Positions 8,748 through 18,349 of a stretch of DNA of 64,000 nt are shown here, one piece after another. This stretch comes from Palsa-504 sp963739135 (GTDB lineage: Bacteria > Actinomycetota > Actinomycetes > Streptosporangiales > Streptosporangiaceae). The stretch lies in assembly GCA_963739135.1 (NCBI GenBank), contig CAVTZG010000013.1:434001-498000 (forward strand), given 5' to 3'. The notes below the pieces were generated by a model. It searched no databases. It was not told the origin of the DNA and was given only the letters and a program-made list of their open reading frames with translations. Numbering within the stretch: the stretch's first letter is position 1; the number at the start of each line of letters is the position of its first letter. Position numbers and translations under genes: made by a program.

Positions 8748-10079
8748 ATGCCAGAAACCAGCCAGCCTCCCGCTCGCGCAAGGGCGGCGTCATGAAGCCG
8801 ATCATCAGCGGGCTACGCCAGCGGCGGGTTCATCGCCGACTCCCAGTTCACCGGCTCAACCGTCGTCAACGGTTCCCAGCAGCAGTGGGTGACGAGGAAT
8901 AGCAACCTGGACGGGTGGAGCAACGGAGTCTGGAACCAGGTCTTCTGCGGAGACCCCGGCGCTCCCGCGCAGTCGTTCGGCGTGGCGGGGGCGAACCCGT
9001 ACACCACGCTCGCCACCTGCCCCGCGACCGAGGAAGAGCCGTTCCTCTACACCGACTCGCAAGGCAAGTACCACGTCTTCGTTCCCGCGGTCCAGCACAA
9101 TTCGTCCGGGCCGGCCTGGGCCAGCGGGACGGAAGCCGGCACCTCCATCCCGCTGTCGAAGTTCTTCGTGGCCAGCCCGAATACGTCGGTCCTAGCCATC
9201 GATGTCGCACTGGCCCTGGGCCGAGACCTGATCCTCACCCCCGGCGTCTATAACCTCGACCAGCCCATCCTGGTCACCCGGCCCGACACCGTGGTGCTGG
9301 GCTTGGGCATGGCCACCCTGGTCCCGCAGCACGGTAACGCCGCCATGGTCGTTGCTCCTAACAACGGGGTGAAGCTGTCCGGCCTCATCATCGACGCGGG
9401 CCCGGTCAACTCGCCGGTCCTCCTGCCGGTGGGGACGCCCGGACCGGGCAACGCCAGCGACCCGGATCTCATTCAGGATGTCTTCTTCCGCATCGGCGGC
9501 GCCGAAACCACGCCCGTCTCAGCGACGGTCAGCCTGCTGGACAACGCCAGCAACTCGATCATCGACGACCTGTGGGCCTGGCGCGCCGACCACGGCAACG
9601 CGGTGGGCTGGACGGTCAACACCGCCGACACCGGCGTCGCCGTCACCGGAAACAACGTCACCGCCTACGGCCTGGCCGTGGAGCACTACCAGAAGAACGA
9701 GGTGATCTGGAGCGGCCAGGGCGGCACGGACATCTTCTTCCAGAACGAACTGCCCTACGACCCGCCCAGCCAGTCCGCCTGGATGGCCAGCCCGACGCAG
9801 GACGGTTACCCCTCCTTCCTGGTCACCCCCAACGTCAAGAGCTTCCAGGGCTACGGGATGGGCAGCTACGTCGTGTTCATCCAGACCTCGGCGACGCTGT
9901 TCGACGACGAGGCCTTCCAGGCCCCCAAGACGCCGGGTGTCCAGTTCCACGACCTGCTCGCCGTCTACCTCGGCGGCTCGGGCGGCGACAAGTCGATCAT
10001 CAACGGCGTAGGTGGCCCGGTGACCTCGACCAACAACCCCGGAACAGGAACCCCCGTCGACCTCACCAGCTACCCGTAA
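8748..10079 (+). pseudogene. 5'-truncated secreted pectin-lyase-fold protein (family often labelled 'coagulation factor 5/8' or 'adenylyl cyclase')
   Basis: From GTG 8889 a 396-residue frame matches the C-terminal two thirds of a Streptomyces-type secreted beta-helix protein. Landmarks are SQQQWVTRNS, GAPAQSF, EEPFLYTDS, TPGVYNLDQPI, WAWRADHGNAVGW, FFQNELPYDPP and a final VDLTSYP. The same frame reads back through GYASGGFIADS to a stop at 8793. An ATG at 8748 with an excellent ribosome-binding site is in that frame but stops after 15 codons. The signal peptide and roughly the first 190 residues of the family are missing. This looks like a deletion joining the start region to the middle of the gene. 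The product, if made, could not be exported. Confidence 0.75.
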
Positions 10080-10084
10080 CCGCA

Positions 10085-10131
10085 GATCGCGGATCGCCGC
10101 TGCCCTCCTGGGGTAGTGGCGATCCGCGATC
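10085..10131. terminator. Hairpin after the beta-helix pseudogene
   Basis: The arms GATCGCGGATCGCC (10085-10098) and GGCGATCCGCGATC (10118-10131) are exact complements around a 19-base loop, starting five bases after the stop codon. Likely a factor-independent terminator without a T-run. The rest of the gap to 10378 shows no gene. Confidence 0.65.
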
Positions 10132-10378
10132 CCCTATAGGCGGCAAATCGGGCACAGCCGGACTGACGGCATTCGGCCTTTGCTCATCCAGTGTTGCCCG
10201 GGCTTGTCCCGGAAGAGGCGAAAGTCCCGCATATCCGGGCCCTCCGCTCCCGGCGGGCACCGTGGTGGGCTGCCGTACTCTGTCATCTGACCGAGGGCGC
10301 CGGCCGTCGAGCGGCCAGCCCTGAGGGACGCTGCGGGCGGCGGGCCGCCGTGATGTCCCGGCGCGGGCGGGAGGGCGG

Positions 10379-11896
10379 ATGGCAGGCGGGCCGCGTATCC
10401 AGTGCCGGGCTGTCGCGGCCAAGGTGATGTCGGCGGAGGACGCTGCGGCGTTCATCACGCCAGGCGACCGCGTTGGGATGAGCGGCTTTACCGGATTCGG
10501 CCACCCCAAGGCGGTGCCGACCGCGCTTGTCGGCCGCGCCGCAGCTGCGGTCGCGCGCGGGGATCGCTTCGCGGTCAGCGTCTGGACCGGATCGTCCACC
10601 GCACCTGAGCTGGACGGTGCGCTGGCGGCCGTGGACGGGATCGACCTGCGCATGCCCTACCAGTCCGACCCGGTGACCCGCGCCAAGATCAACGCCGGGA
10701 CGCTGGAGTACCTGGACGTGCACCTGTCGCACGTCGCGCAGATGGTCGAGGAAGGCTTCTTCGGTCACCTCGACATCGCGCTGATCGAGGTAACCGGCGT
10801 GACCGCGGACGGCGCGCTCATCCCCTCCTCCTCGGTCGGCAACAACAACACGTGGCTCGACCAGGCCGACCGGGTCATCCTCGAGGTGAACGCCTGGCAG
10901 CCCGCCGAACTGGACGGCATGCACGACATCTACTACGGCACCGCCCTGCCCCCGGACCGCACGCCGATCCCGATCCTCCGGGCCGGTGACCGGATTGGCG
11001 TGCTCTACCTGCGCTGCCCGCCGGAGAAGATCATCGCGGTCGTCCCGACTGACCACCCGGATTACCCCACGCCGTCCCGGCCGGCCGACGGCGATTCCCA
11101 GCTGGTCGCCGGTCACGTCCTGGACTTCCTGACGCACGAAGTCAGGTACGGGCGGCTGCCGGCCGGGCTGCTGCCGATTCAGTCCGGCGTGGGAAACGTC
11201 ACCAACGCCGTGCTTGGCGGGCTCGACAGCGGCCCGTTCGCGCCGCTGACCGCCTACACCGAGGTGGTCCAGGACGGCATGCTGCGGATGCTGCGCTCAG
11301 GCACCATGACCGTGGCCTCGGCGACGGCCTTTTCCCTCAGCGAAGATGGCCTGGCCGATCTGCGCGCGAACATCGCGGCCTACCGCGACAAGATCATCCT
11401 GCGCCCGCAGGAGATCAGCAACCATCCGGAAGTGATACGCCGACTCGGCTGCCTGGCGATGAACGGCATGATCGAGGCGGACATCTACGGCAACGTCAAC
11501 TCCACCCATGTCATGGGCTCGAGCATGTGCAACGGCATCGGCGGGTCCGGCGACTTCACCCGCAACGCCTACCTGGCGATGTTCCTGTCCCCGTCGACGG
11601 TCAAGAACGGGGCGATCTCGTGCATCGTGCCGATGGTCAGCCATGTCGATCACACCGAGCACGACGTGCACGTCATCGTCACCGAGCAGGGCGTCGCCGA
11701 CCTGCGCGGCTTGCCGCCGCGGCGCCGCGCCCGGGAGATTATCGACCACTGCGCACACCCCGACTACCGCGCCGCGCTGCACGACTACCTCGACCGCGCC
11801 ACCGCCACCGGCCCCGGCAGGCACACTCCCCACCTGCTGGGCGAGGCATTGTCATGGCATGTGCGGTACCTGACGGAAGGGACCATGCGACGATGA
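10379..11896 (+). CDS. Acetyl-CoA hydrolase/CoA-transferase (succinyl-CoA:acetate CoA-transferase-like)
   Basis: A 505-residue class I CoA-transferase of the Cat1/AarC type. The N-terminal domain has GMSGFTGFGHPKAVP (about residue 36). The C-terminal domain has the probable catalytic glutamate in YTEVVQDGMLRML (about residue 297), the GNVNSTHVMGSS segment and the glycine-rich GIGGSGDF. Such enzymes move CoA between succinyl-CoA and acetate, or hydrolyse acyl-CoA. The stop overlaps the next gene's ATG (ATGA), so it is translationally coupled to an acyl-CoA synthetase/acetyltransferase fusion. That supports a role in acyl-CoA handling. Substrate preference remains open. Confidence 0.88.
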   Translation: MAGGPRIQCRAVAAKVMSAEDAAAFITPGDRVGMSGFTGFGHPKAVPTALVGRAAAAVARGDRFAVSVWTGSSTAPELDGALAAVDGIDLRMPYQSDPVTRAKINAGTLEYLDVHLSHVAQMVEEGFFGHLDIALIEVTGVTADGALIPSSSVGNNNTWLDQADRVILEVNAWQPAELDGMHDIYYGTALPPDRTPIPILRAGDRIGVLYLRCPPEKIIAVVPTDHPDYPTPSRPADGDSQLVAGHVLDFLTHEVRYGRLPAGLLPIQSGVGNVTNAVLGGLDSGPFAPLTAYTEVVQDGMLRMLRSGTMTVASATAFSLSEDGLADLRANIAAYRDKIILRPQEISNHPEVIRRLGCLAMNGMIEADIYGNVNSTHVMGSSMCNGIGGSGDFTRNAYLAMFLSPSTVKNGAISCIVPMVSHVDHTEHDVHVIVTEQGVADLRGLPPRRRAREIIDHCAHPDYRAALHDYLDRATATGPGRHTPHLLGEALSWHVRYLTEGTMRR

Positions 11897-14573
11897 CCGG
11901 GTACGCGGAAGACAGCACGTACGCGCTGCTGACCGACGGCCGCACGATCGAGATCCGGCCGGCCCGGCCCGCGGACTTCGCCGCGGTGCGGGACATGCAC
12001 GCCAAGCTCTCCTCGGACAACCTCTACCTGCGTTTTTTCAGCGTGAGCCCGATCGTGGCCGAGCAGGAGGCGCGCCGGGTATGCCGCGAACCCGGGCCGG
12101 ACCACGCGGCGCTGCTGGCCGTACTGGACGGGGAGGTGGCCGGCTGCGGTACCTACGAGCAGGCCGGCGCCGGGTCTCGCTCGGCCGAGGTCGCCTTCAC
12201 GGTCGCCGACGACCTGCATCGCCACGGCATCGGCACGCTGCTGCTGGAGCACCTGGTCTCGCTGGCCCGCGGCCGCGGGTTCCGTGCCTTCACTGCGGAG
12301 ACGCTGAACGAGAACACGGCCATGCTGCGGGTGTTCGCCGACGCCGGGCTCCCGGCGCAGCGCTCGCTGGTGGATGGCGTATACGACATCACCTTCCCGC
12401 TGCCGTCCGACGAGGCAGATGCCGCCCTGGGCACCTACCGGGACACGGTCGCCGTGCGGGAGCGGTCGGCCGACGTGGCGAGCATGCGGCACGTGCTGAG
12501 GCCGGCCTCGGTAGCGGTTGTCGGCGCCAGCCGCCGCCCCGGGTCGATCGGGCGCACCATCCTGCACAACATCATCACCGGCGGTTTCGCCGGCGCGGTC
12601 TACCCGGTCAACCCGCACGCGGCCGAACTGGACGGCATCGAATGCCTGCCGTCCGCGGCCGCCCTGCCCGACCACGTCGACCTGGCGGTCATCGCCGTGC
12701 CGGCGCCGGCCGTGCTCGGTGTCGCCGAGGAATGCGGGCGGCGGGGAGTCAAGGCCCTGGTGGTGGTCGCGGCCGGACTCACCGGCGCGGCCCGCGCGGA
12801 ACTGTTCGGCATCTGCCGCCGCCATGGCATGCGGATGGTCGGGCCGGCCAGCTACGGCGTGGCCAACCCCAGCATCGGCCTGAACGCGACATTCGCGGCC
12901 CGCCATCCTAAGGCGGGCGTGGCCGGCCTGGCGCTGCAGTCCACCGGCGGCACCGGCTTCGTCCTGCTGGAACACCTGTCCCGGCTGGGCGTGGGGATCT
13001 CCTCCCTGGTCTCCTTCGGCGACAAAGACGACGTGTCCGGCACCGACATGCTGCAGTGGTGGGAGACCGACGAGCAGACCAACCTGGCCCTGCTGTACCT
13101 GGAATCGATCGGGAACCCGCCCAAGTTCGCCCGCACCGCCCGCCGCGTGGGCCGCACCATGCCGGTGCTGACCGTGGACGTGGGCCGGTCCGCGACGGGC
13201 AAGCGCCTGGCCGGGGCGCGCGCCGCCCGGGCGGCGACCCCGCTGGTCACCAGGCGGGCCCTGTTCGAGCAGGCCGGCATAATCGCCGTGGCTGACCTCG
13301 GCGAGCTGCTGGACACCGCGACGCTGCTGGCCGTCCAGCAGGTGCCCGCAGGAGACCGGGTTGGCGTGGTGTCCAATACCCGTGGCGGCGTGGTGCTCGC
13401 CGCCGACGCGTGCGCCGACGCGGGCCTGCAGATCGCCGGCCTGACCGGCGACACCCAGCGGGCGCTGCGGGCGCTGCTCGGCGGTTATGCCGAGGTGGCC
13501 GGACCGGTCGATACCACCCTGCTCGTCACGCCCGGCAGCTTCCGCCGGAGCCTGGAGCTGGTCGGCGCCGACCCGGGCGTCGACGTGGTGCTGGCGCTGA
13601 CGGCTACGACCGCAGGCGGCGACCTGGTTCCCGAGGTGGGCGCCGCGCGGCTGCCGGTGCCGATCGCCGCCGCGGTGATGGACCAGGTCGAAGTGGTCCG
13701 GCTGCTGCCGGCCCCGGACGCGAACTCCGCTGCCGTTCCGGCCTACGCCTATCCCAGGTCCGCCGCTCTCGCCCTCGGCCACGCCGCCCGCTACGGCATC
13801 TGGCGGGCGTCCCCGCCGGGACAGGTACCCGACCTGGATGGCCTGCACCAGGACCGGGCCAGGGAGCTGGTCGCCGGCTTCCTCGCCGAACCATCCCGGG
13901 GCGGCTGGCTGTCCCAGGACGCTGCCGCCGAGCTGCTCGGCTGCTACGGCGTGCGGCTGGCCGACAGCATCGGGGTCACAACCGAGGAGACCGCGATCGC
14001 GGCGGCGGCGCGGTTCGCCGGTCCCGTCGCGCTCCGGGCGGACGTGCCCGGCCTGCTGCACACCGGCGACGCCCGCGACGTGCTGACCGGACTGCACGAC
14101 CCAGATGAGGTCCGGCGCGGGTTCGGCGTGCTGACGGAGGCCTTCGGCAGCCGGCTAGCGGGGGTCATCGTCCAGCCGGTGGTCACCGGCGGCGTCGAGG
14201 TGATGATCAGCGTGCTGCACGAGCAGGTAGTCGGCCCGCTGGTGCTGCTCGGGCCGGCGGTGCCGCCTATGATGCGCTGGCTGACCGCGCCGCCCGGCTC
14301 GCCCCGCTGACCGACGCCGACGCCGACGACCTGATCCGCTCGGTACCGGTCATCCTGCGGCTGCTGGGGCGCGGTCGCGACGGGCCAGCGGACCTGGCCG
14401 CGCTGCGGGACGTGCTGCTGCGGGTGTCCCGGATGGTCGAGGACCTGCCGCAGATCGCCGAGCTCGATCTGCGGCCCGTTGTGGTCCGCCCCAACGGCGT
14501 CCAGGCCGTTGACGGCCGGATCCGCATCCAGGCCGCCGAACCCGCCGACGCCCACCTGCGCCGGCTGCCCTGA
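11893..14573 (+). pseudogene. GNAT-NDP-forming acyl-CoA synthetase fusion (Pat-like), frameshifted near the 3' end
   Basis: Starts at an ATG overlapping the CoA-transferase stop. Order: GNAT acetyltransferase (about residues 10-165), CoA-binding Rossmann domain (about 200-330, VAVVGASRRPGSIG), ligase-CoA domain (about 345-620) and ATP-grasp domain (about 660 on). The segment holding the catalytic phospho-histidine (SHT) in active synthetases reads ARAARAAT here, so the synthetase half is probably inactive, as in Pat-type acetyltransferases. At about 14251 one base is missing: the frame then stops at 14308-14310, while the next frame continues YDALADRAARLAPLTD to a stop at 14573. About 105 C-terminal residues are affected. 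It may be a real lesion or a sequence error. Confidence 0.8.
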
Positions 14574-14665
14574 CGAGGGCGCGCTGAACGCCTGGCCGGC
14601 CCGGGACCTCCGGCCCTGGCGATCCCGGGATGAGGCGATCAGCCTGGGCCGTGCAGGAGGTAACG

Positions 14666-17413
14666 ATGGCTACCATCGAGAGTGCCGCCGCCGGGCCGAC
14701 CGGATATCCCCGGGAGTGGGAGTTCGACGGGCTGCTGCGCAACGGCGCGGCGGTCGTGGTCCGGCCGATCCGGCCGGATGACGCGCCGGCGCTGGTCGGG
14801 CTGCACGGGGCCGTGTCGCCCGGCACGCTGCACCGGCATGTCCTGCTGGCCGGACCGACCCTCAGCTTGGAGACGGCGGCCGGCTTCAGCGAGGTGGACT
14901 ACGACACCCGGATGGCGTTCGTCGCGCTGGTGTCGGACGAGTTGGTCGGGCTGGCCAGCTATGACCGTCTCGACGCGCCGGCGACGGCGGCCGAGGCCAG
15001 CTTCATGCATGCCGACGCCTACCAGGGTCAGGGCGTGACGACGCTGCTGTTCGAGAGCCTGTCGGAGTATGCGCGGGCCAGAGGAATCCTGCGTTTCATC
15101 GCCGAGATCAAGGCGCAGAACACGGCGTTGCTCGAGGTCTTCGCGGCCACCGGCCTGCGCTGCGCCCGGCAGGGGGGCCCGGAGACGGTGCGGGTCGAGA
15201 TCGACCTGCGGCCGACGGCGGCCTACCGTGCCTCGTGTGACCGGCAGGAGGCGATCGCGGAGGCGGCCAGCGTCGCGGCGGTCCTGCGGCCGCGCTCGAT
15301 CGCTGTGGTGGGGGCGGGGCGCCACCCGGAGAACGTGGGACACCAGGTTGTCCGGTCGCTGCTGATCGGCGACTTCTCCGGGACTGTCTACCCGGTCAAC
15401 CCCGCGGCGCGGGCGGTCTGCGGCGTGCCCGCGTTCCCGGCGCTGCTGTCGGTACCCGAACCGGTTGACCTGGCTGTCATCGCGGTTCCGGCCGCGGCGG
15501 TCCCCGGCGTGCTCGAGGAGGCCGCCTCGGCCGGCGTGCGCGCCGTCACGATCATCACCGCGGGCTTCGGCGAGACGGGTCGCTCCGGTGCCGCGGTCGA
15601 GACCGAGCTGCTGAGCGTCGCCCGCAGGCACGGGATGCGGATCGTGGGCCCGAACTGCCTGGGTGTGATGAACACCGACCCCGCCGTGCGGATGAACGCC
15701 ACGTTCGCCTCGCTGGACCCGCGGCCCGGGCACCTGGCCCTGGTCTCGCAGTCCGGCGCGGTCGGGATCGTGCTCACCGAGCAGACCCGCACGGCCGGCC
15801 TCGGCCTGTCGGCCTTCGTATCGGTCGGGAACAAGCTCGATGTGAGCCCGAACGACCTGCTGTGCTTCTTCGAGGCCGACGAGCGAACCTCGGTGGTGGC
15901 CCTGTATCTGGAGTCACTCGGCAACCCGCGGAAGTTCGCCCGCATCGCCCGGCGGGTCGGCGCGGCCAAGCCGATCGTGGCACTGAAGGCGGGCCGGACC
16001 TCGGCCGGGGCCAGGGGCGCCCGCTCGCACACCGCGGCCGCGGCGACCCCGGAGGTCACCGTCACCGCCCTGCTGCGCAGCGCGGGGGTGATCAAGGTCG
16101 ACCGCCTGGAGGAACTCCTGGACGTCTCGGCCATCCTGCTCGCCTCCCCGCTGCCCGCGGGGCGGCGGGTAGCGCTGGTCGGGAACTCCGGCGGCCCGCT
16201 GATCCTGACGGCCGACGCGTGCGAGGGCGGCGGACTGGCGGTCCCGGAGCTCGGGCCGGCGACGCGGCAGGCGCTGGGCGAGGTGCTGGCTGCCGCGGCG
16301 GCGACGGCCAATCCGGTGGACCTCACCGCGGACGGGACCGCGGTGACCCTCGAGCGGGCGCTGGACATCGTCCTGGGCGACGACGCGATCGACGCCGTGA
16401 TCACCGTCGTCGTCGAGACCATGGCGATCTCGGCTGCGGCGGCGCGGCAGGCGATTGCGCGCGTCGCGCAGCGGGCGGGCAAACCGGTGGTCGTCTGCTC
16501 CGTAGAGGCGGCCGCCCCGCGCGGGCCCGGCGGACACGCTCACGCCGCCGAGATCCCCTCCCCGGAGCGGGCTGCCGCAGCCCTCGGCCACGTCTACGGC
16601 TACGCACAGTGGCGCCGGCGCGCGCTGCTGCCCGCGGCAGCGCCCGAAGAGCCCTCCGACCATCCGGTGATCAGGGAGATCGTCGACGCGAAACTGGCCA
16701 CCAGCCCCGAAGGGGGCTGGCTCGAGCTCGATCAGGCGACCCGCCTGCTGGCGGCGTGCGGCCTGCCCGTGCTGCCGGCTAAGCCCGCGGCGAGCGCCGC
16801 CGAGGCGGCCGCGGTGGCCGAGGCCGTCGGGTTCCCCGTGGCGCTGAAGGCCCGGGCGGGTGACCTGGTGCACAAGTCGGACGTCGGCGGCGTCGCACTG
16901 GGCCTGGCCGACTCCGGGGCGGTGCGCGCGGCGTACGAGACGATGCAGGCGCGGCTCGGCGCGCAGATGGGCGGCGCGGTGATCCAGCCGATGGCGGCGC
17001 CGGGGGTCGAGGCGATCGTCGGCCTGGCCACCGACCCGGAGTTCGGGCCGGTCGTGATGGCCGGCCTCGGCGGGGTCCTGACCGACCTGCTCCGCGACCG
17101 CGAGTTCGCCGTCCCGCCGCTCGAGCCCGGCGCGGCCGACGCCATGGTGGCATCGCTGCGGGCCGCTCCGCTGCTGGACGGATACCGGGGCGCGCCGAAG
17201 GCCGATCGCCAGGCGCTGGTGGCGGTGATCGAGACCGTCGCCCGGGTGGCCGAGGAGATCCCGGAACTCGCCGAGCTCGACCTCAATCCGATCCTGGTCG
17301 GTCCGGCCGGGGCGATCGCCGTGGACTGCAAGGCGCGGATCGCCCCGCGCTCCCCGGGTCCCGGCCCGTTGTTCCCCGCACTGCGCCGCCGTCCGCGAGC
17401 GAGCGATCCCTGA
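14666..17413 (+). CDS. GNAT-NDP-forming acyl-CoA synthetase fusion (Pat-like protein acyltransferase/acyl-CoA ligase)
   Basis: A 915-residue intact paralogue of the preceding gene with the same order: GNAT (about residues 15-170), CoA-binding domain (about 205-330, IAVVGAGRHPENVGHQVV), ligase-CoA domain (about 345-620) and ATP-grasp (about 690-905, FPVALKARAGDLVHKSDVGGVALG). Unlike its neighbour it keeps RSHTAAAA, where the catalytic histidine of ADP-forming synthetases sits, so ligase activity is possible. Known actinobacterial Pat enzymes acetylate metabolic enzymes such as acetyl-CoA synthetase. ATG 14666 is chosen because AGGAGG lies five bases upstream. The gene probably belongs to the CoA-transferase operon. 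Confidence 0.86.
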   Translation: MATIESAAAGPTGYPREWEFDGLLRNGAAVVVRPIRPDDAPALVGLHGAVSPGTLHRHVLLAGPTLSLETAAGFSEVDYDTRMAFVALVSDELVGLASYDRLDAPATAAEASFMHADAYQGQGVTTLLFESLSEYARARGILRFIAEIKAQNTALLEVFAATGLRCARQGGPETVRVEIDLRPTAAYRASCDRQEAIAEAASVAAVLRPRSIAVVGAGRHPENVGHQVVRSLLIGDFSGTVYPVNPAARAVCGVPAFPALLSVPEPVDLAVIAVPAAAVPGVLEEAASAGVRAVTIITAGFGETGRSGAAVETELLSVARRHGMRIVGPNCLGVMNTDPAVRMNATFASLDPRPGHLALVSQSGAVGIVLTEQTRTAGLGLSAFVSVGNKLDVSPNDLLCFFEADERTSVVALYLESLGNPRKFARIARRVGAAKPIVALKAGRTSAGARGARSHTAAAATPEVTVTALLRSAGVIKVDRLEELLDVSAILLASPLPAGRRVALVGNSGGPLILTADACEGGGLAVPELGPATRQALGEVLAAAAATANPVDLTADGTAVTLERALDIVLGDDAIDAVITVVVETMAISAAAARQAIARVAQRAGKPVVVCSVEAAAPRGPGGHAHAAEIPSPERAAAALGHVYGYAQWRRRALLPAAAPEEPSDHPVIREIVDAKLATSPEGGWLELDQATRLLAACGLPVLPAKPAASAAEAAAVAEAVGFPVALKARAGDLVHKSDVGGVALGLADSGAVRAAYETMQARLGAQMGGAVIQPMAAPGVEAIVGLATDPEFGPVVMAGLGGVLTDLLRDREFAVPPLEPGAADAMVASLRAAPLLDGYRGAPKADRQALVAVIETVARVAEEIPELAELDLNPILVGPAGAIAVDCKARIAPRSPGPGPLFPALRRRPRASDP

Positions 17414-17441
17414 CCGCGATGAGGAATACCGCGACGAGGCA

Positions 17442-18218
17442 TCAGGCCCGGCCGGGCTCGGAGTGGACCACGACCCAGATCGCGTGGACGGGCTCGCCGG
17501 TCTTGTTGAGGTACTCGTGCGGGGTCGAGGAGTCGAAGGAGATCGAGTCGCCCGGGCCGAGCTCGTAGGTCTCGAAGCCCACGTTGGCCTGCAGCGTGCC
17601 GCTGATGATCAGGCCGTACTCGCGCCCGTCGTGCCGCAGCGGGCGGCGCTCGTCGGTGGAGTGGCCGCCGGGGGAGTAGACCACCTCGAGGAAGTCGGTC
17701 ATGGCGTCCGCGCCCGGTGTGAGCCGTTCCCAGCGTACGCCGCTGGCCAGGTCGATGATGCTCCGGCAGCCACCCCGCTGCACGATGCCGGGCGCAGCGG
17801 GAACCGGGCCCGGCGCCGCAACCACGGGCTCACTGCCCGGCGCCGTGACCACGGGCTCACTGCCCAGCGCTGTGACCACGGGCTCACTGCCCAGCGCTGT
17901 GACCACGGGCTCACTGCCCAGCGCTGTGACCACGGGCTCACTGGCCGGCGCCGTGACCACGGGCTCACTGGCCGGCGCCGTAACCGGGCCCGGCCGGTCC
18001 GCGCCGAACAGCAGGTGGTCCAGTGAGCTGTCCAGCTCGGTGGCCAGCGAGTACAGGACACCCACCGACGGTACCGAGACACCCCGCTCGATCTGCGAGA
18101 TGAGGCTGGCCGAACATCCGATCCTGCGCGCCAGCTCACGCGCCGACAGTTGCCGTTCCTCGCGGGCCAGGCGCAGCCGGGGGCCGAGCCCCGTCCCCGG
18201 ATCGAAGCCAGCCGACAT
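17442..18218 (-). CDS. XRE-family regulator with C-terminal cupin (PuuR/SutR-like)
   Basis: A 258-residue DNA-binding regulator. The N-terminal helix-turn-helix occupies about residues 12-67 (ARRIGCSASLISQIERGVSVPSVG). The C-terminal cupin occupies about residues 185-255 (FLEVVYSPGGHSTDE, HDGREYGLIISGTL, PGDSISFDSSTPHEY), which normally senses a small ligand. They are joined by an unusual linker of about seven near-identical 9-residue repeats (SEPVVTALG type). It is divergent from the M24/dehydrogenase operon and very probably controls it and itself. A GTGTA-N4-TACAC palindrome lies two bases from its start codon. Confidence 0.88.
   Translation of the reverse strand: MSAGFDPGTGLGPRLRLAREERQLSARELARRIGCSASLISQIERGVSVPSVGVLYSLATELDSSLDHLLFGADRPGPVTAPASEPVVTAPASEPVVTALGSEPVVTALGSEPVVTALGSEPVVTAPGSEPVVAAPGPVPAAPGIVQRGGCRSIIDLASGVRWERLTPGADAMTDFLEVVYSPGGHSTDERRPLRHDGREYGLIISGTLQANVGFETYELGPGDSISFDSSTPHEYLNKTGEPVHAIWVVVHSEPGRA
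17813..17985 (-). repeat. 27-bp in-frame minisatellite in the XRE-cupin gene
   Basis: The plus-strand unit ACTGCCCAGCGCTGTGACCACGGGCTC (variants with GGCGCC for AGCGCT) repeats about six to seven times. On the coding strand this gives 9-residue units of the type SEPVVTALG/SEPVVTAPG. Central copies are identical at the DNA level, which indicates recent slippage or unequal exchange. The repeat count would change linker length between the DNA-binding and sensor domains without changing frame. Confidence 0.85.
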
Positions 18219-18349
18219 GGTGTAAACCTACACTGCACGCGGGCCGCCGCAAAGCTTGACAGTCCCACTGCACACAGCATTGGATAGTGGGTGCACAAGC
18301 CCAGGCATAAAGCGCAGTGCACGAGCAGCGGACGAGCACAGGAGCTCCC
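18219..18349. promoter_or_regulatory. Divergent control region with GTGTA-N4-TACAC operator
   Basis: A perfect palindrome GTGTA-AACC-TACAC spans 18220-18233, just before the regulator's start, consistent with autorepression. TGCAC words occur at about 18234, 18269, 18292 and 18319, twice as GTGCAC palindromes. TTGACA at 18256-18261 is a plausible -35 for the rightward operon, followed by a weak GATAGT-like -10 with a longer than usual spacer. Assignment to the XRE-cupin regulator is inferred from position. Confidence 0.55.

Noticed and set aside
8657..8902. 81-codon frame upstream of the beta-helix remnant
   Set aside because: Overlaps the truncated gene in another frame; its Arg-rich second half is an out-of-frame reading of the beta-helix gene. 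Part of it (GGVMKPIISG) may be residue of the deleted N-terminus, but it is not a gene.
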